Below are positions 18,363-26,685 of a DNA stretch of 64,000 bases, in pieces. The stretch lies in assembly GCF_006539565.1 (NCBI RefSeq), contig NZ_BJNG01000036.1, positions 62,001 through 126,000 of the forward strand, in the 5' to 3' direction. Source of the DNA: Pseudonocardia hydrocarbonoxydans. Lineage in GTDB: Bacteria; Actinomycetota; Actinomycetes; Mycobacteriales; Pseudonocardiaceae. The first letter of the stretch is position 1. The number at the start of each line of letters is the position of its first letter. The notes beneath the pieces are model-generated. The model had not been told where the DNA came from. It saw only the letters and a program-made list of their open reading frames with translations, and made no database searches. The position numbers and the translations under genes were made by a program.

Positions 18363-19532
18363 TCAGATGACGCCGTCGGGGCGCAGGGCGGCCAGCTCGG
18401 CGTCGGGGACCCCGAGCTCCCGCAGCACCGCGTCGGTGTGCTCGCCCAGTGCGGGGACCGGGTCGAGGCGCTCGCCCAGGGGCGGGAGCAGGGCCGGGAC
18501 CGGCCCGCCCGGGGTGTCGACCTCGCCCCAGCGCCCTCGGGCGGCCAGGTGCGGGTGCGCCAGCACGTCGGTGGTGGTGTTGTGGCGGGAGTTGCCGATG
18601 CCGGCGGCGTCGGCAGCGGCCTGGATCGTGGCCAGGTCGGTGCGGGCGCACCAGTCGGCCACCAGCGCGTCGAGCTCCGCGCGGTGCGCGACGCGGCCCG
18701 CGCCGGTGGCGTAGCGGGGGTCGTCGGCGAGGTCGGGGCGGTCGAGCAGGTCGCGGGCCAGGCGTCGCCACTCGGCGTCGTTGGTGGTGCCGAGCACGAC
18801 GGTGTGCCCGTCGGCGGTGGGAAACGCGCCGTACGGGACGACGGCGGGCGAGCCCATCCCGCGCGGCTGCTGCTCCACGCCGGTGTGCCGGGTGTAGGTG
18901 AGCGGGTAGGTCATCAGCTCGGTCATCACGTCGAACATGGCGACGTGCGTGGACCCGCCCGCCCCGCCGCCCGCCCGGCGTCCGAACAGCCCGGCCAGCA
19001 CGGCGATCGCGGCGTAGAGGCCGCTGGAGGTGTCGGCGACGGGTGGCCCGGCCTTCGCGGGCGCGCCCGGCGTGCCGGTGACCGAGCACGCCCCCGCCTC
19101 GGCCTGCACCAGCAGGTCGTAGGCGCGCTTGCCCGACAGCGGCCCGCCCGGCCCGTACCCGGAGATCTCCACGCCGACGACGTACGGGTGCCGCCGCGCC
19201 AGCTCGTCGGGCCCGATGCCCAGCCGCCCGGTCGCCCCGGGCGCGAGGTTGGTGACCAGGGCGTCGGCGCGGTCGAGCAGGCGGTGCAGCAGGTCGACCC
19301 CGCGCGGGTCCTTGAGGTCGAGGGTGACCGACTCCTTGCCCCGGTTGACCCACACGAAGTGCGCGGCCGAGCCGCGCACCACGTCGTCGTAGTGCCGGGC
19401 GAAGTCGCCCCCGCGCGGGTTCTCGACCTTGATCACGCGCGCGCCGAGGTCGCCGAGGGTGCGGCTGGCCAGCGGGGCGGACACGGCCTGCTCCAGCGCG
19501 ACGACGGTGATCCCGGCCAGCGGTCCAGTCAC
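18363..19532 (-). CDS. CaiB/BaiF family (class III) CoA-transferase
   Basis: Moves CoA between carboxylic acids through an aspartyl-CoA intermediate. It has 389 residues. The N-terminal block PLAGITVVALEQAVSAP and DLGARVIKVENP are typical, and the catalytic Asp is probably in KRAYDLLVQAEAG near residue 150. The GTG at 19532 (MTGPLAGITV) is chosen because the frame upstream reads antisense through the lipoprotein gene. It is followed by the acyl-CoA dehydrogenase and likely activates the acid that enzyme oxidises. Substrate unknown. Confidence 0.9.
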   Translation of the reverse strand: MTGPLAGITVVALEQAVSAPLASRTLGDLGARVIKVENPRGGDFARHYDDVVRGSAAHFVWVNRGKESVTLDLKDPRGVDLLHRLLDRADALVTNLAPGATGRLGIGPDELARRHPYVVGVEISGYGPGGPLSGKRAYDLLVQAEAGACSVTGTPGAPAKAGPPVADTSSGLYAAIAVLAGLFGRRAGGGAGGSTHVAMFDVMTELMTYPLTYTRHTGVEQQPRGMGSPAVVPYGAFPTADGHTVVLGTTNDAEWRRLARDLLDRPDLADDPRYATGAGRVAHRAELDALVADWCARTDLATIQAAADAAGIGNSRHNTTTDVLAHPHLAARGRWGEVDTPGGPVPALLPPLGERLDPVPALGEHTDAVLRELGVPDAELAALRPDGVI

Positions 19533-19549
19533 CCGACCGACGGTAGCGG

Positions 19550-20044
19550 CTACGCCGGTGCGGCCTTCCCGCCGGTCGGCGTGACCGCGAACCAGGTGCC
19601 CTCCGCGCCGTGCTGCCCGGTGTCGGAGAGGCCGCCGGTGTCGTCGCGGTGGCGGTAGAGCGGCCATCCGGCGAGGGTGAGCTGGTCGCCCTCCGCGCGG
19701 GGCAGCCGCCCGACCAGCGCCTCGTCGACGCCCAGCAGCTCCGGCTCCGCGTCGCCGGTCACGACCAGCGGGATCCAGGTGTCGGTGCACCCGCCGGTGC
19801 AGGCCGAGGCGGGCGGGTCGGCGCTGTCGGCGTCGGAGCGGTAGAGCAGGTGGCCCTGCGCGTCGGTGGCGACGACGCCCAGCGGGCCGCTCTGCACGGC
19901 GTAGAGCCCGACGCCCTCGGCGTGCCCGGAGTGGGCCGCGGGCGGCGGGGGAGCGGGGGCGGGGGCGGCACCGCACGCCGTCAGCGCGAGCAGCCCGGCG
20001 ACCGCCAGGGAACGGGACAGGTGTGTGGGGAGCACGCTTCGCAT
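19550..20044 (-). CDS. Secreted lipoprotein with COG4315 / Lipoprotein_15 repeats
   Basis: Encodes 164 residues. The signal peptide ends in the lipobox LTAC at about residues 19-22, followed by an Ala/Pro-rich linker. The mature part contains the repeated pattern GHLLYRSDAD... and LAGWPLYRHRDD, separated by a CTGGCTDTWIPL motif, as in the predicted lipoprotein family COG4315 (PF03640). Function is unknown. The ATG at 20044 begins the signal peptide. It diverges from the DUF1707 gene. Confidence 0.82.
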   Translation of the reverse strand: MRSVLPTHLSRSLAVAGLLALTACGAAPAPAPPPPAAHSGHAEGVGLYAVQSGPLGVVATDAQGHLLYRSDADSADPPASACTGGCTDTWIPLVVTGDAEPELLGVDEALVGRLPRAEGDQLTLAGWPLYRHRDDTGGLSDTGQHGAEGTWFAVTPTGGKAAPA

Positions 20045-20127
20045 CCTCCCCGCGGCCCGGCCCCGTCGGCCCCGGGGTGCCGCGGTTGCTCCGACCGGCC
20101 TATTCCCGTGATCGGTACCGTGGCGGG

Positions 20128-20733
20128 GTGGCCGCACCGCAGGAGCCGGACGACATCCGGGCGTCGGACCAGGACCGTCACCGCGTCGCCGAGCAGCTGC
20201 ACGCGGCGGCGGCCGACGGCCGGATCACCCTCGACGAGCTGGGCGAGCGGCTGGGCACCCTGTACTCCGCCCGCACCTACGGCGAGCTCGCCCCGCTCAC
20301 CCGCGACCTGCCGGTGGAGGTCGTCGGACGGCCGGTGCCGGAGGTCGCGCCCGGCGACGCCGAGGGTCCGTCGGTGTCGGTCGCGGTCCTGAGCGGGTGC
20401 GACCGCACCGGGCAGTGGGTCGTCCCCCCGCGGCACACCGCGGTGGCGGTCCTGGGCGGCGTGCGGCTCGACCTGCGGCACGCCCGGTTCTCCGGCCGGG
20501 ACACCACGATCACCGCCGTCGCGATCCTCGGCGGCATCGAGATCACGGTGCCCGACCACCTCGACGTCGTCGTCGACGGGTTCGGCCTGCTGGGCGGGTT
20601 CGCCGGGCACAGCACCGGCTCCGGGTCCGGCGGGCCACGGGTGCGGATCACCGGCCTCGCGCTGCTGGGGGGCGTCGACGTCAAGCGGGCGACGCCGGAG
20701 ATCGGGCCGGGGGGCAAGGAGCTCCCATCATGA
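20128..20733 (+). CDS. DUF1707 protein with LiaF-like C-terminal domain
   Basis: Encodes 201 residues with no membrane segment. The N-terminal DUF1707 region (about residues 8-60: IRASDQDRHRVAEQL... ITLDELGERLGTLYSARTY) is a common actinobacterial domain of unknown function. The C-terminal half has repeated beta-strand units (VAVLGGVRLDLRHA, VAILGGIEITVPD, LALLGGVDVK) typical of the cell-wall-active antibiotic response (DUF2154/LiaF-like) fold. The GTG at 20128 gives MAAPQEPDD. The stop codon lies inside the left arm of a long perfect hairpin. Confidence 0.82.
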   Translation: MAAPQEPDDIRASDQDRHRVAEQLHAAAADGRITLDELGERLGTLYSARTYGELAPLTRDLPVEVVGRPVPEVAPGDAEGPSVSVAVLSGCDRTGQWVVPPRHTAVAVLGGVRLDLRHARFSGRDTTITAVAILGGIEITVPDHLDVVVDGFGLLGGFAGHSTGSGSGGPRVRITGLALLGGVDVKRATPEIGPGGKELPS

Positions 20734-20798
20734 TCACCACGTGCGGTGCAGGACGGTCACGGACGGTCGGTGTGCACCGCACGTGGTGATCATGATGG
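20725..20798. repeat. Perfect 26-bp inverted repeat (long hairpin)
   Basis: Bases 20725-20750 are the exact reverse complement of 20773-20798. The 22-base loop itself contains two copies of GGACGGTC. The left arm includes the TGA of the upstream gene (20731-20733). It may act as a terminator, but the stem is much longer than usual and lacks a T-run. A related but imperfect element with the same GATCACC start is at 26589. Confidence 0.85.
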
Positions 20799-20890
20799 TG
20801 GGGGGCTGCCCGAACTCACCTGTTCGGGTGTCCGGGTCGTCACCGTCCGTGTGATGTGGCGGGCCGGGGTGCCGGGGGAGGCTCTGCGGT

Positions 20891-22276
20891 GTGCCGCACC
20901 CGCCCGCCCCGCCCCGCCGGCGCGGGGGACGCCACCGCCGCCGGTCCGCACCGCTGCCGCTCGTGCGGGCGGCGTTCGGGGCGCTCGTGCTGGCCGTGGT
21001 CGTCGGCGGGGTGCCGGCGGCCGGACCGGCCGGGATCGTCCCGGGTTCGGTCCCGGTGGTCGCGCAGCCGCCCGACCGTCCCGACCGGGTGGCGGAGGTC
21101 GCCGGCGTCGCGGTGCAGGCGGCACTGGCGCAGCTCGGCCTGCCCTACGAGTGGGGCGGTGACGGGCCGGCCGCGGGCGACGCCGGTTTCGACTGCTCCG
21201 GGCTCACCCGCCATGCCTACGCCGTGGCCGGTGTCGCGCTGCCGCGCACGGCCCACACCCAGTTCTACGCCGGGCCCGGGGTGCCCGACGGGATGCCGCT
21301 GCAGCCCGGTGACCTGGTGTTCTACGGGACCCCCGCCCGCGTGTACCACGTCGGGCTCTACCTGGGCGACGGCGCGATGGTCAACGCGCCGTCGCGGGGG
21401 CGACCGGTGCAGGTGGCCCGCCACCGCTATCCCGGCGACGCGTACCTGGGCGCCACCCGGCCCGCCGCGCTCGGTGACCCCGCGCTCGTCCCGCCGCGCC
21501 CGGCGCCCGCCCCCGCACCCGTCCCGCTGCCCGAGGTGTTCGACGCCCCGCCCGCCCCGCTGCCGGACGGGCTGCGCGACGGGCCGGGCGACGGGCCGGG
21601 CGACGGGCCGGGCGACGAGGTGCGCGCCGCCGGTCCGCCGTCGCCCGACGCCCTCGCCGCCGGGCCCGCGGACGTGGGGGACATCGTCGCGGCCCGGCGC
21701 AGCGTCCTCCCCGGCCCGTCGCCGTCGGGAGACCGCCGGCCCGCCGGGGTGCAGGCACCGCCCGTCGCGGAGGTCCCCGCGGCCGCCCCGCCCGCTGTCG
21801 ACCCGCCCGCTGTCGCCCCGCCCGCAGCCGCCCCGCCCGCGGCCGCCCCGCCCGCCGTCGCCCCGCCCGGTGGGGGCCCCGTCGGTGTCCGGCTCGCGCC
21901 ACCGTCCGTTCCCCGCCCACCGTCCGTCCCCGGCCCGTCGTCCGATCCCGGGGACGGGGACGGGGCCGGGTCGCCGCTCCCGGCCGGCCCGGCCACCCTC
22001 GTCGCCACGCGCGACCGGCACGTCGTCGTCCCCGCCGCCGACCCCGGACCGGGGGGCCCGTCCCCGGTGACCGGCCGGGTGCTGCAGGTGCCGCCCGACC
22101 TGCTCGACGGGCTGCGCCCCGGCGACCCGGTCGAGCTGACCACCGCCGACGTCACCGACGACCTGACCGTGGTCTCCCGGACCGAGGTCCCGGCCGGGGA
22201 GGTGGCGGCCGTGACGGCGACCGCCCTCGCCGCGCCGGGCCCGGACGGCCGGTGGACTCTGGTGGTCCTGGGTTAG
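20891..22276 (+). CDS. NlpC/P60 family cell-wall peptidase with Pro/Ala-rich tail
   Basis: Predicted gamma-D-glutamyl-meso-diaminopimelate endopeptidase. It has 461 residues. A basic stretch and a hydrophobic segment (about residues 24-45) form a signal peptide or anchor. The NlpC/P60 domain spans about 68-195, with the catalytic Cys in GFDCSGL and His in YHVGLYLGDG. A long low-complexity linker follows, with (DGPG)3 and repeated PPA units. A compact C-terminal domain of about 90 residues (VLQVPPDLLDGLRPGDPVEL...) is not recognised. The GTG at 20891 follows GGGGGAGG. The stop overlaps that of the convergent Trx-NHL gene (TTAG). Confidence 0.88.
   Translation: MPHPPAPPRRRGGRHRRRSAPLPLVRAAFGALVLAVVVGGVPAAGPAGIVPGSVPVVAQPPDRPDRVAEVAGVAVQAALAQLGLPYEWGGDGPAAGDAGFDCSGLTRHAYAVAGVALPRTAHTQFYAGPGVPDGMPLQPGDLVFYGTPARVYHVGLYLGDGAMVNAPSRGRPVQVARHRYPGDAYLGATRPAALGDPALVPPRPAPAPAPVPLPEVFDAPPAPLPDGLRDGPGDGPGDGPGDEVRAAGPPSPDALAAGPADVGDIVAARRSVLPGPSPSGDRRPAGVQAPPVAEVPAAAPPAVDPPAVAPPAAAPPAAAPPAVAPPGGGPVGVRLAPPSVPRPPSVPGPSSDPGDGDGAGSPLPAGPATLVATRDRHVVVPAADPGPGGPSPVTGRVLQVPPDLLDGLRPGDPVELTTADVTDDLTVVSRTEVPAGEVAAVTATALAAPGPDGRWTLVVLG
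21578..21613 (+). repeat. Three tandem 12-bp units encoding (DGPG)3
   Basis: The unit GACGGGCCGGGC is repeated exactly three times within the NlpC/P60 gene linker. Such perfect units can change copy number by slippage without shifting the frame. Confidence 0.85.
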
Positions 22277-24039
22277 GCGCTGCGCAGCGGCAGGGCCAGC
22301 TCGGCCGGGGCGCCCGGCGTCAGGCGCACCGGGATGCCCCAGTCCTGCTGGTAGCGGTGGCAGGCGGCGAAGACGCCGTCGCCGTCGTCGCAGGCCGCCG
22401 CGGCCACGCTGACCTGCAGCACGCCCTCGCCGCCGTCGGCCAGCACCAGCTCGCGCGCGAGCCCGGGGGAGGTGCCCGCCCCGGACACCAGCAGCTCGGG
22501 GGGCGACGCGGCGACCGTCAGCGAGGTGGGGTCGCCGAAGCGGGTGTCGAGGTGCTGCCCGGTGGGCGGGACGAACTCGATCCGCAGCGCCAGCGGGCCG
22601 GGGGAGAGGTCGGTGCGGGTCCGCCGGACGCGGTGCGCCGCCCCGTCGACCCGGGTCGAGGCCGGGATCGGCACCCGCACCAGCCGGTGCGCCGCGGACT
22701 CCACGACCACGAGCGTCTCCCCGTCGACGAGGACGTCCGAGGGCTCCCGCAGGCCGGTGGCCAGCGTGGACACCGTGCGGGTGGCGGGGTCGTAGCGGCG
22801 CAGCGCCCCGTTGTAGGTGTCGGCGACGACGACCGACCCGTCGGGCAGCACGGCCACCCCGAGCGGGTGCTGGAGCAGGGCCTGCGCGGCGTCCCCGTCG
22901 CGGTGGCCGAAGTCGAACAGCCCCAGGCCGACGGCCGTGCTCACCTGCGCCCCGACGCCGGGGGCCGGGGTCATCGACCGCAGCGCGGAGGTCTCGGAGT
23001 CGGCGATCCACAGCGTGCCGTCGGGGGCGACGGCCAGGCCGGAGGGCTGGGCGAAGAACGCCTCGGACGGCGGCCCGTCGCGTAGGCCCTCGTTGGTGGT
23101 GCCGGCCAGCACGGTCGCCTCCCCGGTCGCCGGGTCGACCGACCACAGCTGGTGCGTGCCCGCCATCGCGACGACGACGCGCCCGTCCCACAGGGCGAGG
23201 TCCCACGGCGTCGACAGCTCGGTCGCCGCCTGCCCGACCTCCACCCTCGTGCGCAGCTGCGCACCCGTGCCGGCCAGGGTCGAGACGGCCCCGTCGGACA
23301 GGCGCACGCGGCGGATCACGTGGTTCACCGAGTCGGCGACCAGCACGTCGTCACCGAGCAGGAGCAGGCCCTGCGGCTCGGAGAACGGGCCGCCGCGCTC
23401 CCCGGACCCGATCCGCCGCCGCTCGGTGACGAGGTCGGGTTCGAGCTCCACGAGCTGGTGGTGCGTGGTGTCGGACACCAGGAAGGTGCCGTCGTGCCCG
23501 TCCCCGGGTGGCAGGGCGATCACCTTGCCCGGGAAGCGCAGCGCCGTCTCCGGCTCCGGCGGCGCGACGTAGGGCCCCTCGCCCCGGCGCAGGGCACCGG
23601 CGTGGGTCCGCACCAGCTCCTCGAGGAGGACCCCGAGCCCGTGCGCGTGCCCCTCCCCGGCCATCTGCGCGACGACGTACCCGGCCGGGTCGACGACGAC
23701 GAGCGTCGGCCACGCGCGGGCGGCGTAGGCGTCCCACGTGCGCAGCTCGGGGTCGTCGAGCACCGGGTGGGTCACGCCGTAGCGCTCCACCGCGTCCTCG
23801 ACGGCGACCGGGTCGGCCTCGTGCACGAACTTCGGCGAGTGCACCCCGACGACCACGAGCTCGTCGGCGAACCGTTCCTCCAGCGCACGCAGCTCGTCGA
23901 GGACGTGCAGGCAGTTGACGCAGCAGAACGTCCAGAAGTCCAGCAGGACGATCCTGCCGCGCAGGTCGGCGAGGCGGAGGTCCTTCCCGCCGGTGTTGAG
24001 CCAGCGTCGCCCGAGCAGTTCCGGGGCCCGTACCCGCAT
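22273..24039 (-). CDS. Thioredoxin-like / NHL-repeat protein (NHLRC2-like)
   Basis: Encodes 588 residues. A thioredoxin fold at about residues 8-150 carries the redox motif FCCVNC near residue 38 and the cis-Pro region ARAWPTLVVVD. It is followed by a six-bladed NHL beta-propeller (e.g. GLAVAPDGTLWIADSETSALR, GVAVLPDGSVVVADTYNGALRR) and a C-terminal beta domain. The same order is known in NHLRC2. No signal peptide is visible, so it is probably cytoplasmic. The ATG at 24039 (MRVRAPELLG) matches the domain start; the upstream frame is antisense to the glycosylase gene. The redox partner is unknown. Confidence 0.88.
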   Translation of the reverse strand: MRVRAPELLGRRWLNTGGKDLRLADLRGRIVLLDFWTFCCVNCLHVLDELRALEERFADELVVVGVHSPKFVHEADPVAVEDAVERYGVTHPVLDDPELRTWDAYAARAWPTLVVVDPAGYVVAQMAGEGHAHGLGVLLEELVRTHAGALRRGEGPYVAPPEPETALRFPGKVIALPPGDGHDGTFLVSDTTHHQLVELEPDLVTERRRIGSGERGGPFSEPQGLLLLGDDVLVADSVNHVIRRVRLSDGAVSTLAGTGAQLRTRVEVGQAATELSTPWDLALWDGRVVVAMAGTHQLWSVDPATGEATVLAGTTNEGLRDGPPSEAFFAQPSGLAVAPDGTLWIADSETSALRSMTPAPGVGAQVSTAVGLGLFDFGHRDGDAAQALLQHPLGVAVLPDGSVVVADTYNGALRRYDPATRTVSTLATGLREPSDVLVDGETLVVVESAAHRLVRVPIPASTRVDGAAHRVRRTRTDLSPGPLALRIEFVPPTGQHLDTRFGDPTSLTVAASPPELLVSGAGTSPGLARELVLADGGEGVLQVSVAAAACDDGDGVFAACHRYQQDWGIPVRLTPGAPAELALPLRSA

Positions 24040-24105
24040 GCGATCCACACGCCGCCCAACCCCGCCCGCCGCGCGCGTGTTCCGCCGCCCGGCGAGGATG
24101 GGGTC

Positions 24106-24888
24106 ATGCCGGAACTGCCCGAGGTGGAGCTCGCCCGCACCGTGCTGTGCGACGCGCTGCACCGGGAGATCGCCTCGGTCGACGACAACGACGACTGGGT
24201 GTGCCGCCCGCACCCGCCCGGCCAGATCGCCGCGGCGCTGGTCGGCGGTGAGCTGACCGCGGCGCACCGGCGGGGGAAGACGATGTGGTGCGAGACGTCC
24301 ACCGGCCCGCACCTGGGCATCCACCTCGGGATGGGCGGGCAGATCATCGTGGACGGGCGGGTCGGCCCGACCGGCCCCGAGCACCGCGCCCCCGGCCCCC
24401 GCAAGCCCGAGTGGGACCGCTTCACCGTCCGCTTCGCCGACGGCGGCCGGCTGACGCTGTTCGACAAGCGGCGCCTGGGCCGCGTCCGCCTGGACCCCGA
24501 CATCGACGCGCTCGGCCCGGACGCCGCGACGATCACCCGCGAGGAATTCCGCACCCGCGTCCGGCGCGGGCACGCCGCGGTGAAGGCGCGGCTGCTGGAC
24601 CAGACCGTGCTCGCCGGCGTCGGCAACCTGCTCGCCGACGAGACGCTGTGGCAGGCCTCGATCAGCCCGTCGCGCCCCGCCGACGAGCTGCGGCCGGCCG
24701 AGGTCGACCGCCTGCACGACTGCCTGGAGGCGTCGCTGAAGGCGGCCGTCGCGCACGGGGGCGTGCACACCGGCGAGGTGATCCCGTACCGGCACGCCGA
24801 CGCCGCGTGCCCCCGCTGCGGGTCGCCGATGCGTCACGGGACGGTCGGTGGCCGCTCGACCTGGTGGTGCTCGACCGAGCAGCGCTGA
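24106..24888 (+). CDS. Fpg/Nei family DNA glycosylase-AP lyase
   Basis: Base-excision repair enzyme for oxidised bases. It has 260 residues. The mature N-terminus PELPEVE supplies the catalytic Pro2 and Glu3. The conserved Lys is in HRRGKTMW near residue 57, and the helix-two-turn-helix includes LAGVGNLLADETLWQ near residue 170. The C-terminal zinc finger has CPRC and one further Cys (WWCSTEQR), but the usual fourth Cys is Glu. This could weaken zinc binding or mark a zinc-less-type subfamily. The ATG at 24106 is fixed by PELPE. It diverges from the Trx-NHL gene. Confidence 0.9.
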   Translation: MPELPEVELARTVLCDALHREIASVDDNDDWVCRPHPPGQIAAALVGGELTAAHRRGKTMWCETSTGPHLGIHLGMGGQIIVDGRVGPTGPEHRAPGPRKPEWDRFTVRFADGGRLTLFDKRRLGRVRLDPDIDALGPDAATITREEFRTRVRRGHAAVKARLLDQTVLAGVGNLLADETLWQASISPSRPADELRPAEVDRLHDCLEASLKAAVAHGGVHTGEVIPYRHADAACPRCGSPMRHGTVGGRSTWWCSTEQR

Positions 24889-24893
24889 CCCGG

Positions 24894-25376
24894 TCAGAAC
24901 GTGACGCCGTGGCGGGCCATGACCGGGCCGGTGGCCTCGAAGTCGAGGTCGCAGCCGTAGCGGGCGGCCATCGCGGCGAGCTCCTCGGGCGTCGGCCCGG
25001 CGGTGAGGTCGGCGAAGGACCGGAACAGGTCCTCCAGGCCGGACGGGGAGATCAGCTCCAGGCAGGAGGCCGGCTCGTCGCCGGCGTTCCAGAACGTGTG
25101 CCACTGGTCGCGCGGCTTGAACAGCAGGTCGCCGGGCCCGGCGACGAGCTCCTCGTCACCGAGCACCGCGCCGATCCGGCCGGTGAGCACGTAGGTGTAC
25201 TCGTCCTCGTCGCGGTGGCGGTGCATCGGCGCGGCCAGCGCGCGCGGCTCGAACAGGTGCTGGACCAGCGCGAACCTCCCGCCGGTCTCCTTGCCGTCGA
25301 TCATGAAACGGTCCCGCACGCCGCCCAGTGCGGAGAAGTCGCCGTCGTGCGGTCCGAGGACTCGGGCTGTGGTCAT
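24894..25376 (-). CDS. Cupin-domain protein
   Basis: Encodes 160 residues with one cupin barrel. Metal-binding motif 1 is MHRHRDEDEYTYVLTGRIG (about residues 50-68) and motif 2 is GDLLFKPRDQWHTFWNAG (about 82-99). This architecture occurs in small-molecule isomerases, dioxygenases and sensor-like proteins; the substrate cannot be told. The ATG at 25376 gives MTTARVLGPHDGDF. It diverges from the LuxR regulator at 25466 across 89 bases, which may control it. Confidence 0.85.
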   Translation of the reverse strand: MTTARVLGPHDGDFSALGGVRDRFMIDGKETGGRFALVQHLFEPRALAAPMHRHRDEDEYTYVLTGRIGAVLGDEELVAGPGDLLFKPRDQWHTFWNAGDEPASCLELISPSGLEDLFRSFADLTAGPTPEELAAMAARYGCDLDFEATGPVMARHGVTF

Positions 25377-25465
25377 GGCGGGAACGCTAGGTCGGCGCGG
25401 CGGCCCGGCCCATTCCAGGAAAGTGGTATCCCGCCCGGTCCGCGGCGGGCGTAGCGTCGGCCGCC

Positions 25466-26575
25466 GTGACCGACCTGCAGCGCGCCGCCGACCGGATCGC
25501 CCGCGTCGCGGCCGCGCCGCTCGACCTGGTGACGCTGTGGCAGGAGGCCACCGACGTCCTCTCCGGCGCCGTCCCCTTCTACTGGACGCCCTGCTGGTAC
25601 ACCCTGGACCCGGCGTCGCTGTTGATGACCAGCCACTTCCACGACGGCATGCCGGAGTTCCCGCAGGAGTGGCTCCAGGCCGAGTACCTCTCCGACGACG
25701 TGCACAAGCTGGTCGACGTCACCCGCTCCGGCGCCGGCATCTCGACCCTGCACGAGGTGACCGGCGGCGACCCGAGCGGAAGCCCGCGCTGGCGGGCGAA
25801 CATGGAGATGGGCGGCGACCAGGAGCTGATCCTGGGCCTGCGCACGCGCACCGGCGAGGTCTGGGGCGCGCTGGGCCTCTACCGCGAGCCCGGCGAGCCG
25901 ATGTTCGACCGGGCCGAGAAGGAGTTCCTCACGGCGGTGGCGCCGCGCCTCGCGGAGGGGGCCAGGCGCGCGCTGCTCGTCGGGGAGGCCACCGATCCGG
26001 AGGGGCCGGGATCGCCCGGCCTGGTGATCCTCGACGGGCGGTTCGAGACGCACTCCACGACCCCGGGCGTCGACGACCTGCTCGCCGACCTGCCCGACGG
26101 CGACGTCGGCGCCGGCCGGTTGCCCACCGCGGTGCTGGCGGTCGCGGCGCGGGCGCTGCGCGGCGACGGCACGACGGCGATGGCGCGGGTGCTCTCCCGC
26201 AGCGGCCGCTGGCTCGTGCTGCACGGCGCGCCGATGGACGCCGCGGGGGAGCGGCGCGTCGCGGTGATCATCGAGCCGGCGCACCCCGCCCGGATCCTAC
26301 CGCTGCTCATGGCGGCCTACGGCCTCACCGAGCGGGAGCGCGACGTCACCGCGCTGGTGCTCCAGGGCAGCTCCACCGCGCAGATCGCGCGGGAGCTGGT
26401 GGTGTCACCGCACACCGTGCAGCAGCACCTGAAGTCGATCTTCGACAAGGCCGGGGTGCGGAGCAGGCGCGACCTCGTCGCCGCCGTGTTCTTCACCCAC
26501 TACGAGCCGCGGTTCCGCGACAACGAGGGGCGCGTGGCCCGGAGCAGGCCGGTGCGCGGCGGACCGGCCGGCTGA
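25466..26575 (+). CDS. LuxR-family transcriptional regulator
   Basis: Encodes 369 residues. The N-terminal two thirds resemble a GAF-type sensory region (VPFYWTPCWYTLD..., MGGDQELILGLRTRTGEVWGALGLYR). The C-terminal LuxR helix-turn-helix spans about 285-345 (LTERERDVTALVLQGSSTAQIARELVVSPHTVQQHLKSIFDKAGVRSRRDL, quoted here only by its two ends LTERERDV and AGVRSRRDL). No receiver domain is present. It diverges from the cupin gene, a likely target. The ligand is unknown. The GTG at 25466 is the first start after the shared promoter region. Confidence 0.88.
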   Translation: MTDLQRAADRIARVAAAPLDLVTLWQEATDVLSGAVPFYWTPCWYTLDPASLLMTSHFHDGMPEFPQEWLQAEYLSDDVHKLVDVTRSGAGISTLHEVTGGDPSGSPRWRANMEMGGDQELILGLRTRTGEVWGALGLYREPGEPMFDRAEKEFLTAVAPRLAEGARRALLVGEATDPEGPGSPGLVILDGRFETHSTTPGVDDLLADLPDGDVGAGRLPTAVLAVAARALRGDGTTAMARVLSRSGRWLVLHGAPMDAAGERRVAVIIEPAHPARILPLLMAAYGLTERERDVTALVLQGSSTAQIARELVVSPHTVQQHLKSIFDKAGVRSRRDLVAAVFFTHYEPRFRDNEGRVARSRPVRGGPAG

Positions 26576-26588
26576 GCCGGGCGCCGGA

Positions 26589-26672
26589 GATCACCGGAAG
26601 TGGTGCCCGGGTGTCGCCGGTGGCACCTGCCGGCCACTTCCGGCGATCATGCCCGCCGGTCGTGCCGGCGGG
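26589..26672. repeat. Nested intergenic inverted repeats between LuxR and PAP2 genes
   Basis: An outer stem of 15 bp (26589-26603 with 26634-26648, one mismatch) encloses an inner 6-bp stem (26602-26607 with 26622-26627). A separate 8-bp GC hairpin follows at 26652-26672. The element lies between two convergent genes, so it probably terminates both. The outer arm begins GATCACC like the hairpin at 20725. Confidence 0.75.
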
Positions 26673-26685
26673 ACGCGCCGGCCCC

